Shown: positions 52,608 to 63,759 of the stretch, one piece after another
Position numbering within the stretch: position 1 is the first letter of the stretch
How the letters are laid out: each line of letters begins with the position of its first letter
DNA from: Utricularia gibba
Lineage: Eukaryota; Streptophyta; Magnoliopsida; Lamiales; Lentibulariaceae
DNA: 64,000 nt
Reading direction: 5' to 3'
Assembly (NCBI GenBank): GCA_002189035.1
Contig: CM007989.1
Coordinates: 8,165,501-8,229,500, forward strand
Program-made: the position numbers and the translations under genes
The notes under the pieces: generated by a model
The model's input: only the letters and a program-made list of their open reading frames with translations
Database searches by the model: none
What the model was told of the DNA's origin: nothing

Positions 52608-53889
52608 ATGTGTTCTTTGGGGCGGCAAGGTCTGAGCTCGCACTTGCTGTGTTGTACTTGAACAAAGCTGAAGCAAGGGATAAGATATGCAGGGCAATAC
52701 AATATGGCTCTAAATTCTTGAGTAATGGGGAGCCTGGAACAGCTCAAAATGTAGATAAAACTACAAGCCTAGCGCGAAAGGTTTTCCGGTTGTTTAAGGT
52801 CGGTATTACTGTTCCATATGGGGAGTTGTTCGTGGATATTGTATTAATTTTTAATGTTGGTTTTTTTTTTTTTTTTTTTTTTGCGCTGGTTCTCCCGTTC
52901 TATCTGTTAGCTTGCTCCTGTCTTAATTGGCTGCATCTTTCTCTTCACAGTTCATTAACGATCTTCATGCTCTCATTAGCCCAAATGCTCCCGGAACTCC
53001 ACTTTCATTGATTCTGTTGGCAAAGGTAGCAACCTCGTTGAAACCTCCGTTTCATTCAATCCTATGTAGAAAACTCCCCCGTTGATGAGTTCCATTTCAG
53101 TCGAAAAATGCACTTTTGTCCACGTTCTTGTTCCTGGATCAAATTGTGTGGCTGGGTAGGACAGGCATTTACAAGGTATGCGTTTCGAATCCTCATCTTG
53201 CAAGAGACCAGGAACGGCTTTTCATACAGCTAACGAGTTTCTTAATGCAGAACAAAGAACGTGCTGAGTTACTTGGAAGGATCTCTCTTTTTTGCTGGAT
53301 GGGATCTTCAGTTTGCAGTTCTTTGGTCGAGGTATCCAATCACCTCTGTACCCTCAACATCACTTCTTCCTTTACGATCTCTTCACCTGTCAAATTAGAT
53401 TGGTGAACTTGGAAGGCTTTCATCATCCATGAAGAAGCTAGAGAAGGAACTCAAAAATACCAACAAACACAAGGTTTAGTATGGAATGTAGCTTCATCCA
53501 TTTTTTCAAAAAAAAAAAAAAAAAAAACTTCTTCTTGACTGCCTTACCGTTCCAGGACGACCGATATCAGAGTAAGCTTCAGCAATCAAACGAAAGATCA
53601 GTCGCCCTCATCAAGGCATCACTGGATATAGTGGTTGCTATTGGCTTGCTTCAACTGGCACCCAAGAAAATTACACCCCGCGTCACTGGTGCCTTTGGCT
53701 TTGCTTCCTCCCTCATCTCCTGCTACCAGGTATCCTTCTCCCATGGAATGTGAGACACCAAAATAATCGAATTTCAAAATCAGAAACGTTTCCCTTTGCT
53801 GCTTTGTGGGGTGGCATATTGATCTTGTGTCTGCCTGTCTGGTTTGCTTGCAGTTGCTTCCTTCACATTCAAGAGCTAAGGCAGCCTAA
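52608..53889 (+). CDS. PEX11: peroxisomal membrane protein PEX11 (C/D/E type), one frame break
   Basis: Seven exons: 52608..52798, 52951..53025, 53101..53175, 53251..53331, 53399..53473, 53556..53729 and 53854..53889. Conserved blocks are VLYLNKAEARDKICRAIQYG, TSLARKVFRLFK, FLFLDQIVWLGRTGIYK, RISLFCWMGSS and RVTGAFGFASSLISCYQLLP. Together they give about 235 residues. PEX11 remodels the peroxisome membrane before division. The start codon and MCSL lie one base out of frame with ARSELALAVLYL; the G run 52619..52622 has four bases where five are needed. Without it the sum is 707 nt. Introns hold a T22 run (52861) and an A20 run (53508). Confidence 0.9.
52861..52882. repeat. poly-T tract, 22 bases
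   Basis: Uninterrupted T run in PEX11 intron 1. Confidence 0.95.
53508..53527. repeat. poly-A tract, about 20 bases
   Basis: Uninterrupted A run in PEX11 intron 5. Confidence 0.95.
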
Positions 53890-54322
53890 AGGAGGCTTCC
53901 TTGTGCCTCCTCCATAGCGATTGGTTCCTTGTGACTGTAGTAGCAATAATCAATCACATGCATGAGATATCTGGATGCATACTGCCCCAAGTTACACACT
54001 GTTTTGCGCCAGGTGTAAAATTCACTTGTTCGATCCTTCTACTCCTCGATCGCAAACATTGTACCAAGTATTTTCTTGAATACGGTGAAATATTTTTTAT
54101 AGAAATTCTAAAGTTAAACATATTTTGCTTAGTTTTTAGGATGAGTAATCTTTTGAAAAGTTTTTGATTCAAGTAAAACGTAAAATTATGAAAATTTGGT
54201 AATCACTATACTTAAATCATAATTCCATTATAATTTGATTTAAACATATATATTCATAATTAATTATGATTTAATTATGTGAATTAATCGTATATATATA
54301 TATATATATATTTTTTTTTTTT
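53890..54322. other. short intergenic, AT-rich
   Basis: A 433-bp gap between PEX11 and cpFtsY, both on the plus strand. It ends in (TA)10 at 54291..54310 and T12 at 54311..54322, abutting the first in-frame ATG of cpFtsY. No gene is seen. Confidence 0.65.
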
Positions 54323-56547
54323 ATGTCGTGTGTAATTGGGTTGGCGACTACTTATCCGTTTACTGGAGTTTTGAGATCAGGAAAGTGGAGGATGTCAGCT
54401 CCGATACCTTCGCGTCGTCTTCCTCTTTCATTTGAACCACCGCGGCCGGCTCCGAACTTCGCCGCAGTGCCACTATTTCTTCCGACGAGGGGCCGGGCAG
54501 CGGGTTCTCAGTTTGTCTGCTCTGCTGGACAAGCAGGCTTCTTTACCAAGCTTGGTCGATTAATCAAAGAGAAAGCCAAAAGTGATGTTGAGAAAATTTT
54601 CTCCGGGTTTTCTAAAACCAGGGATAATTTGGCTGCCATTGACGAGCTTCTTCTTTACTGGAATCTCTCCGACACCGACAGAGTCTTGGATGAACTGGAA
54701 GAGGTTCGTAAACATTTCGGCTTCTTTTACTCGGCATCACTTGTTGGTAGTCTGAGTTCATCGAGTGTTATTGTAGGCGTTGCTGGTTGCTGATTTTGGG
54801 CCGCGGATCACTATCAAGATTGTCGAGAGCTTGAGGGAGGATATATATGCTGGAAAATTGAAATCTGGAAGTGAAATCAAGGTGTGGGAAATTCTAGATT
54901 GCTCCCCCATCATATCAACAAAATTTCAAAACTGTGAAATGCCAAAACTATGTTTTTTAGGATGCGTTAAAGAAGAGTATCCTGGAGTTGCTAACAGCAA
55001 AGAGACTCAAAACGGATTTGCAACTTGGTTTCAAGTTAGCATGATTATATAACAGCTTGTAATTTTTTCCGAGTTGTGGTGATTATGACATTCTTTTAAC
55101 TGCTTGGTTTCATAGGAAACCTGCTGTTGTGATGATTGTTGGTGTGAATGGTGGTGGTAAGACTACATCCCTCGGTAAGTCCTATTCTTTCTTGTTTCTC
55201 CATTTATCAAACTTATGCCTCTCCCATTATCCGGTTATTGACTTACATTCTATTGCATGTGATTACTTTTTGGGCATTCCTTTTTAATGATCATGAGCAT
55301 CATTGATATTTGCAAGTGGAAATACTCTTCCTGATTGTTTTTTCTAAATAACCTTATACAGGGAAACTTGCACATCGGTTAAAAAGGATGGCACCAAGGT
55401 GAGCCAAAACTTTATTTGCATTCTGTTAAACTAGCTAAATTTACTCTGCATAGTGGATTCATTCGATTGTAGAAAAAAATGAATAAGCGAGGTGATCCAT
55501 TATAAGTGACTCTCAGGGATCATACTACAGAATACGCCATATTTTTTTCACCCAAAACAGAATTTCTGAATCCTCAGTTTTAAACTTGTAGGTGCTATTG
55601 GCCGCAGGAGATATTTTTAGAGCAGCAGCTAGTGATCAGCTAGAGGTATGGGCAGAGAGGACGGGTTGTGAGATTGTTGTTGCTGAAAAAGAGAATGCCA
55701 AGGCAACATCAGGTAGAGGAACTACTCTTTCTGCGAACAAAAATTCATGATCAGCTAATTGTGATCCATCAGCTTGATCTTGAAGTTTTTCCTGAGTAGT
55801 TATTTCGCAGGCTGTAAAACGGGGAAGAGGGGAAGGCTTTGACGTTGTTCTCTGTGACACTTCTGGACGTATGTTTGTTTGACTCCAATACTTTAAGGTT
55901 CAAATTGCATTTTGTGTCCAACTCATCCCACTTTCTTTTGCTCCTTCAACTTTATTTTCTTTTTAATATCGTAGGTTTGCACACTAACTACAGTCTCATG
56001 GAAGAGCTAGTCGCTTGCAAAAAAGCCATAGGGAAAGTAGTATCTGGAGCACCTAATGTAAGTAATGGGCCAGAAAATCTGGTTTTATGGTCCGCAGTAA
56101 GGAAGCTTGATTATGTTCGCCAACCACTGTACTATGCAACATTTTCAGGAAGTCCTTCTAGTACTGGATGGAACAACTGGCTTGAATATGCTTCCACAAG
56201 CTAGAGAATTCAACGAGGTATACATAATACGTCTACATTTGACATCTTCATCTCTGATGCACAGTTTCTGGAATCCTGAATCCCAGGTAATCGGTGTAAC
56301 TGGTTTGATTTTGACAAAGCTTGATGGTTCTGCAAGGGGCGGCTGTGTCGTTAAGTTCACTTCTCCTTGTGTTTTTTTTTCATTTTTATTTCAAAAAATG
56401 GGGCTTTTAATTTCATGAGCCTGCGATTTACAGGTAAGTGTTGTGGATGAACTTGGGATTCCCGTGAAGTTTGTTGGTGTTGGAGAAGGTGTAGAAGATC
56501 TCCAGCCATTTGATCCTGAGGCCTTCGTGAATGCCATTTTCCCTTGA
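54323..56547 (+). CDS. CPFTSY: chloroplast signal recognition particle receptor cpFtsY, one frame break
   Basis: Exons: 54323..54703, 54777..54881, 54961..55034, 55116..55174, 55362..55398, 55592..55712, 55811..55868, 55975..56057, 56149..56217, 56287..56349 and 56434..56547. A transit peptide (about residues 1-65) precedes the N domain ([20 protein letters not shown]). The G domain has [14 protein letters not shown] (P-loop), [35 protein letters not shown] and [12 protein letters not shown]. It is the thylakoid-side GTPase receptor for cpSRP54 in light-harvesting protein insertion. In exon 5 HRLKKDGTK needs six A but only five are present (55381..55385). Exons 6 and 7 do not join in phase: a microexon of about 11 nt (family VLSQ) is expected in 55713..55810 and I cannot place it. 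The ATG at 54392 is an alternative start. Confidence 0.92.
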
Positions 56548-56974
56548 AAAGTCAAGCGCCTGTTTTCAAAAATTGGATTTTGAAAATCATGAACTGGTGA
56601 AGAGGTGTTCGAGTTGGATCAGTTCAAATGATTTGTGTCATTGTTTTTCTTGTTCAAATGAAAGTCTGTTTTTTCATGATTGGTGGGATCAGGGCCTTCT
56701 GGACCTGTCTTCATTTGGTTTAGCTTCAGGACAACTTGATTTGAATCCATGTTTGCGTAGATGTATTAGATTATGCTTTGCATCGAACTGACTGAGCCGG
56801 TGTTTTCATTCTTTTTGGCTATGATTTTTGACAGGATTTCAGCTACGTACAATTCCTAAAAGATTATGATCCCTTCTAGGTGCAATGGAAATGAAAGCTT
56901 CATGAAATGTATGTATTAGAAGGATCCCTCTTGGAATCATGTAACCAGGAGAAAACAGGAAGAAGGATGTTTGA
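56548..56974. other. intergenic, converging 3' UTRs
   Basis: A 427-bp gap between the cpFtsY and WLIM stop codons. No gene is seen. Confidence 0.65.
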
Positions 56975-57909
56975 TTACTGCTCTTGGTGCCTGTTAGACT
57001 TGGTTTCATGACCATTTTCTTCTGTTGGCCTCTTCTGAATGGCTGCTCTTTGGACATGCTGATAGTTTCCCTTCACCATGAAGAGCTGCTGAAAGTGAAC
57101 CCTGCAATAGAGGATCCCATCTATGGCTGCATAGGATGAGTGTGTGAGAGGACAACCCCCATGTGCACATTTGAAACACGTTCTGTGATAGGATTCTCCC
57201 TCCATAGTCACCTGTTTCAACACAAAAACACACAGTCCCTGTTCAGTTTCAATACCTCGAGACTGAAATGTGAAAGTATGGAGCAGAGCAGCAACCTTCT
57301 CAAGGGGGTACACAGTTTTTGTGCAAGCAGCACATTTGTCTTGCGTGCCTGAGAATAACGCTGAAAGCTTGCTGCTTGCCCTTGTCTGTGAGAAAGTAGG
57401 ACCTCAGCTTGTCCGGTAAAGAAGACTTGAAATGGGCAGGGAAAGAACCAACTCTACATCTTTTAGGAACTCACCAGGGAATTTTCTCTCTCTGGCTCAG
57501 CTACAGAAGAAATACCCAAAAGCTATTTATGAGTACAACAAAATATAGAGAAGCATCCTGGGATGGGGTGAATGATGCAGTTTCTTACAAGTTTGGAAAT
57601 TCTTGTTGAAATTTCCAGACTCCTTGAAGAGTTGCTCAAAATGGGTTTTGCAATAGAGGACTCCATCCATAGAGGAGTAATTGCTCATCTGCACATCAGA
57701 TATTACATTTTGAAGACAATGAAGGTGCCCAAGCCTGTAATATAATGAATGCGGAAGCAGAGGATTACCACCAGAGTCCCTCTGCAATGAGTGCACTTAA
57801 AGCAGGATTTATGATAGATTGATTCGTCTGCCGTTAGCAAATCGACAAAATAAACAGTCTTATCACATGCCTTGCATCTGTCCAAAGTTCCTGTGAATGC
57901 TGCTGCCAT
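56975..57909 (-). CDS. two-LIM-domain actin-bundling protein, WLIM type
   Basis: Four exons: 57769..57909, 57589..57688, 57296..57402 and 56975..57211 (585 nt, 194 residues, normal for plant LIM proteins). LIM1 begins CKACDKTVYFVDLL and includes YHKSCFKCTHCRGTL and YCKTHFEQLFK. The linker contains ALFSGTQDKC, which starts LIM2 (CAACTKTVYPLEKV, YHRTCFKCAHGGCPL, YCRVHFQQLF). All zinc ligands are present. Plant WLIM proteins bundle actin filaments and also enter the nucleus. The acceptor of exon 3 (ctgag/gtcc) was chosen by phase. The ending is polar (GHETKSNRHQEQ). Confidence 0.92.
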
Positions 57910-58622
57910 TGTTGATCTGAGCACCTCAACGGCAGCGTGCTCTCCGCTTCTTACAATTATGTTTGAGAAGTTGAGAGCACTACCGTTGAGAAACAAGGAA
58001 ATGAAGAACAGAGATCACATGATTCTCAGAGCAAAAGGGGTATTTATGATGAAAATTCCTCGCAATCCGCATAATATGGAGAGAAATAGCTTGATCTCTC
58101 AGCTGACCCAAAAAGTAGGAAAATGGCTGGAGAGGAGAAACTTACCCTGTTGGGTAAGTTTGTGCATTTGGTACCTGTAGCAATTACATATGGTGATCAA
58201 ACTCATTCAGACCAGATACATTAATACCAGTATGATTCAGTTGCAACCTTTTGAGAAAAAACAGCGTTTATACCACAAGCCCAAACAAGCGGAAAATGGA
58301 CGCCTTCCCCCAAGGGGAGGAGGCAAGACCACCCATGTCTGTCAACCCTCCCTAATTCACAAACAGTCAGATATTTTACCTGGAAGATTCTGTTAGGGGA
58401 TTTGGGTTGGTTACATATCTAAGACTCAACCCTTATCAGGATTGAGTGCGTTTTTGTTGATCCATACAGGAAGCTGAGTGAACCTTACTAGGATACATTA
58501 GAAAGCCAAAATCCTGACAACGTTTACAATAAAGTTTAGTGTAGGCAATCAGAATGGTACTAACCAATGAATCCATCATCAAGTAATTCTGAAGTAGGAA
58601 CTATAGTTACAGGTGACCTATT
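57910..58622. other. intergenic
   Basis: WLIM promoter and 3' flank of ANGUSTIFOLIA. No gene is recognised. Confidence 0.6.
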
Positions 58623-61165
58623 CTAGTCCAGCCAGCGAGTGATTCCATCTTCACCAACAGCCGCTAATATCTCAATGCGAGCATCTAGAATGGCCTGCGG
58701 ATAAATACAACATCAATTTGAACTGAGGAACTGCACAATGGGAACTTGAAGTTGAATCCTGGACTTGGATAATGTGTGTGCACTTTGTACTTGAAAAACA
58801 AACTTACAAGGGGTTTCTGCAGTTTACCAGCCTGCACTCCTCCAAACAGCCTTCAAATGCCCAGCTTTCCCAAACGTCAAAACTATGGCTCGCAAACACA
58901 AACTCCATCCTTCGATTTATCTGGAAGGTTAATGGAATTGTGTCGGGAGAGGGAGTAGGGTACGACAGTATCCAACAAGTGAAAATAAACTACATGAATA
59001 AAGCACAGGCTAACGAAGGTGACATTTGCTACCTGTAATAGCTTCCCTCCAGCGGTAAATGATCTCAAACCAATTGTATCCTACAAAATTTAGAAACTAC
59101 TTACATTTCATTCTGTAAATTATAGTGTACCTTGTGAAATTTTTGGAAACTATAATGCCACGATGCTGAAGATAACAGTAGGAGTGCATGAGAAACATAA
59201 AAGGACTCTTGATGGACAAACCTTGTCCCTAAAAACAACAAGGAATTGTGCAGCGGGATCCCTTCTTGATATATCTGGTAATGTGTCAAGGAACCAACCA
59301 CCTCCTTGAAGTCTTTGTCTTGAAACATACAATGCAGAACGACCTACTGAACGCAATGCTATTATATGACCATCTTGCAAACGTTCTGATCTTCTACTAA
59401 AATCCACGCTTGAATTTGATATTAGCTCAGGAGAAACATCAGCTTTGGAGTCAATGGGTGTTTTCCGGTTCCTTGAATCTTCTGGTGAACCAAAATGTGG
59501 ACCAGAACTCAAAAGATTTTCAGTGCCACTCGTAGAAGCATCATCTTCCCTGTATGAGCTACTCTCTTTTTCGAAATTCAAAGCTTCATCCACTTTGTTC
59601 TGAGATTTCTGGCGTGCATGTCTCCTTTTTGCTTTCTTGCTAGATCTGCTTTGCTTTACTCCAGATCGGTTGGGAGCACTTTGAGACAAGACTGAAGGCT
59701 GCCTTTGAGACAAAGCCTCCTCCTCTGACTTTTTTACGGCCATTTTATGGGAGCTTTCTGCAGATGCTGAAATACCTTCAGCCTGTCTGTCACCAACTGA
59801 ACCCTGGAATGAAGCTTCATCATCAAGATTCTGACTTTCTTCATTTTTGTATCCAAGTTCACTTCCAACATCATCATCAGAAACAGCATCCTTGGGTAGA
59901 ACATTATCGTTGAAGAATTTTTGCAGAATTGAAATTGCTTTTCCACGTATCTCTGACCAGACTTCTTCACTATAGTCTGCACTGCGAGGAAGAATCAAAA
60001 CGTTGGGTATCTCCCTAACCTGGAAAAAAGAACGGCAAGCTTCTGAATCATATAACCGTGTCACATTTCAAACTTGAAATTATACCCATGCTTCCATCCA
60101 CTGGGGCCCTTCAGCACCATCCAATGCACAGCCAGCAAGGGTACCATCAATCAAAAGTTGTTTCACAGCACAATCATCCAATAGCTGGCTGCTTCCAGTA
60201 TTCACAAGAAATGCCCCTTCAAGGAAGCACCATACAATCAGAAAGACTCCTGGGAAAAGAACTAAAAACACTAAACTTATCATTGACAAAGATGGTATAA
60301 ATTACCAGGCTTTATGTGCTGTAAACGATCCGCATTAATAATTTGAACCGTATCACTGGAAAGAGAGCAATGGAGTGATACAACGTCACTTGCAGCCAGC
60401 AAATCATTCAGTGTATCCATTCTTCGGGCTGCAGATGGGAATCTCAACGAGGACCTGCTCGGTTTACCCTCTCCCTACTCAGAAAAAAAAACCTGACTTT
60501 GACATGGCGGTAATTTGAGATTAAATCTCAAGAACACTGAACTATCCAAGGAGCCTCCGTAAGCAGAAAAAAGCTGCAGAATTGCACCATACCTCACGCA
60601 CATCAAAGTACAAAACGCTCATCTTGAAAGCCAAGCTCCTGAGAGCCAATGACGCCGCAGAGGCAGATCTACCAACAATACCCAACACCAATCCTCTGCA
60701 TCTACGCATTCCACGGCAGAGCGGCTGCACAGAACCAAGCCAACCAGACGCAGAGAGCGCATGCCTAGAGAGAAGATGCGTTCGCCTAAGTAATCCCAAT
60801 ATAAGCGCCATGACAGAATCCGCCACTTCCTCAGCCCTGCTCACGTCGACGTGAATCAACTGATTCAATCCAAGCTCCGAAGCTACAGCTGAGTCGATCC
60901 CCCGGTCAGCAGACCCAAGACACAGAATGAGCTGCCATGGACGGATCCGTCGCTGCGCGGCTCGCGGAAGGAAGGAGAGCGAGTGAACAATAACTGCCGC
61001 CGCCGACTCTATCCGCGAGTCCGCTAGGCGACTCAGCGGCACGTGCTCCACCAGGGCAACGTCGGCGAGGCATTCCTGCTCCAGAGCTACATCCTCGATG
61101 CAATTCAGCGTCACGACTAGAGGCAGAGAATGAGCCACGGACAGAGATGTCTCACGATGAGGCAT
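58623..61165 (-). CDS. AN: ANGUSTIFOLIA, plant CtBP/BARS homologue
   Basis: Six exons: 60593..61165, 60306..60474, 60086..60216, 59222..60019, 59033..59080 and 58623..58694 (1791 nt, 596 residues), all in phase. The N-terminal half is a D-2-hydroxyacid-dehydrogenase fold with a Rossmann-type GIVGRSASAASLA and FLVNTGSSQLLDD. An LxCxE-like LNCIE lies near residue 21. The long plant C-terminal extension is Ser/Glu-rich with a nuclear-type signal SKKAKRRHARQK. It ends GEDGITRWLD. AN controls polar leaf-cell expansion through microtubules, the Golgi and gene expression. It is somewhat shorter than the roughly 635 residues usual in relatives. A missing short exon between 59081 and 59221 is possible but not required by phase. 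Confidence 0.93.
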
Positions 61166-61576
61166 TTCTAGTGAAAAACTACAATCAATAGAGAGCTTTT
61201 CACCACCACGAAACGCGACCCAGAATTCGCAGGTGCAGTTAGAGAAGGACCATCATCTTCTTCCTTTGTTTTCTTCACAGTGAAGATGCCACGAAGTTGG
61301 AGGGTTTCCAAATACTTTTATTCTGCTTAGTTCGTCTCCCCTGCACCGTCCGATTCACTTCATCTGGCGGCTGGATGCTTAGTCGCTAAAATGAGATGAA
61401 CATGCTCCCACTTTCAAACAAGGCGATCCTCCGGCGCCCGTTTAGGGTTTAGGCCGTTTTTTCGGGTCGGGTCAATTTGACTTGACACACATACCAGGAC
61501 TCATGCAATAATAAATAAAAGTCAATACATGTGTACTGGGAAAGATCAAACAAAAACTTAGTATTCCCCTGTAACT
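61166..61576. other. intergenic
   Basis: AN promoter and the translocator 3' UTR. No gene is seen. Confidence 0.65.
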
Positions 61577-63032
61577 CTACCTACTATCTACTGGATGTGA
61601 TGGTTGAACAGGTAGCAACTGAGAAGAATCCTCATCTGTGTTGGCAACCGCAGCAGCTTTGTTCCTCAACTTGGTGTTGTTGTAAGCGACAACCCCTGCT
61701 ATAGCTGCAATTGGAATTGGAATATAGATTTGAAACTTCGGCCAACTGCACAAACGGAATGACAAGCAGAGATACATACCAATGACATAGCCGAAAAGAT
61801 TGATGAGAGTTAGCTTGGTGTCTGCAAAAAGTAGCGCAGAGACAAGAACCACGATCCAGTCCTTGACAACCCCCGCCACACGGATAGTCAGCGCACTAGT
61901 GTGTGTGATGACAAGGAACACGGAGAGGTTGAGGGCGAATGTGCAGAGGGAGTTGAGGACTAGGATCAGAGGCTTGAAGCTCCAATTCCCTTGCTCCATC
62001 ATTCTGGGCTTCTCTAACAATATCCATGGGATCAAAAGACAAATGGCACTGCACAGGTAAATGAATGTTTCTCAAATTTGAAAAGAGGATCATGGAAGGA
62101 AAAATGCCTGCAAGAAACCACCTGCCTGCAAGGACTAACATAGTACATCACAGATACTGGATTTAGCTTTAGGCCCTTTCGTTTGACTAAAATCTCCATA
62201 AATATCAGTCTCAAAGCTTCCCCAACTACACCTCCCATCTGGTAAACAACACCTACCCAACTGATTTCTATCTCTCCGTAGGAAGCAATCACTACCCCAC
62301 CACTGATGACTAACATTATGAGAAGCATCCTGCGACTCATCACCTCCAATCCAGCTACAATGCCAAGAATGAAAACCGCAACTGGCACTGTGGAATAACC
62401 AATAGAAAATAAGTGAATGTTCACAGGAAACAATGAATATTTCCATTCACGTACTAACTGCTTTCAACATCTGAGCAAATGCCACAGAAATGTAGAGGTA
62501 AGCAGTGTTGCCTAACCACAGTGTCATTGCAAACATTGCACCAATCGGGACCACAGAAGTCAGATATCTGCCACACAAGATCAATGCTATCATATCAGAA
62601 TCCTAAAAAACGAGGAAAAACTACCGTCTACATGATAAACTTACATATCCAAAGTCATCCCTTCCTCAACCTTCATAATCTGCAAACAAGGGTCATAATG
62701 AGCAAGGTGGCCATTGAATCTGATATTCCCCGATCAAGTATCACTAACCTTGAAGACCTTGGTGAGAATAAAGCATAATATGGAGGAGAATACCATGTGA
62801 AGCAGCGTCAGCGCAAGGGGGTATGGAAAATTGACTTCCTTGGATGACAAAACCCACTACATTCAATAAATCGTTGCTCATCAGTCAGTTCAAGCAGAAC
62901 CAGCGAAATAACCACACGAAAAAGAGAAACCTTATTAAAGAAGATTTGCCCACTGGATAGCACAATATATAGGAGAATATAAGCGTAAATCAGAAACTCT
63001 CCTTTCAAATAACTTCTCAAGTGATCGCCCAT
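61577..63032 (-). CDS. sugar-phosphate/phosphate translocator, At3g14410-like (TPT/DMT family)
   Basis: Seven exons: 62931..63032, 62749..62856, 62645..62679, 62455..62567, 62126..62387, 61780..62048 and 61577..61704 (1017 nt, 338 residues). About ten helices are present, with conserved [77 protein letters not shown] and [15 protein letters not shown]. There is no plastid transit peptide, so it is probably in an endomembrane. The substrate is not established for this branch. Exon 4 ends at gtta/gtacgt (62455), which keeps frame. Exon 5 ends TGC AG followed by GC (62125-62124), apparently a GC-AG intron. The C-terminus is polar. Confidence 0.93.
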
Positions 63033-63759
63033 TGCAGAGCAGCGTCCACAGCGAGGATCCACGGCGGCTGCCTTTCCGATGAGGGCCAATTTCGCAACTG
63101 TCGCAGATCTAGGCGAGCGTTTGTTTTCTTTAGCGCCATTAAATATTTATATACAAATACAATTTATATACTAAGTTATATTTAAATTCCCATCGAAAAT
63201 TCCCTGCTGAACTGACACAGACGTTTGATCGTTCGGAGGACTGAATTTGCCGGCGGCGCGGTGGATTTCTTGAAATTTCGGTATTTGTGGTATTCCTTTC
63301 CGTCAAATTTAGCCATCTGGTGAATGCGAAGTGCATGCAAACACTTGACGTCATGCCTCAGTTGCGGGAAAACTCTGGCGAGAATCGTGCAAAATGCTAT
63401 GACTAGGCTCTACGATCGGTGTCCTGATTAGGGTTTGTAGTTTTTTTTAACCACTTGACGCTATGCCTCAGCTGTATTCCCTTGTTTCTGTAGCATGGAG
63501 AGCTGTGTGGCTTTTGTTTTATTTCCCTGAAAAATGCTCCTATCTTGTTGTTTTTGTGATATTCAGGAATACATTTTCCGGGGTAGCAACAGCAAAGAAA
63601 AAAATCACTTTGTTGGAAAATTTGCTACTGGATCACCAAATTTCAAGAAGAAGACTGAACTAAAGTCATTGCGAAAAGAAGGCCTGCAGGGCCGCCAAAT
63701 CACTGATGCTTAGCGGGTATTATGTTCGCCCGTTGGTGTATCCTGATACAGGAATTAGA
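63033..63759. other. intergenic with a short direct repeat
   Basis: Translocator promoter and flanks of the decayed trihelix-like fragment. A near-identical segment of about 21 bp (cacttgacg, then atgcctcag) occurs at 63342..63362 and 63452..63472. No gene is recognised. Confidence 0.55.

Noticed and set aside
57296-57320. Possible tenth homopolymer loss in the WLIM gene at KTVYPLEK
   Set aside because: The run has five C on the coding strand and the exon lengths sum to 585, so the frame is intact.
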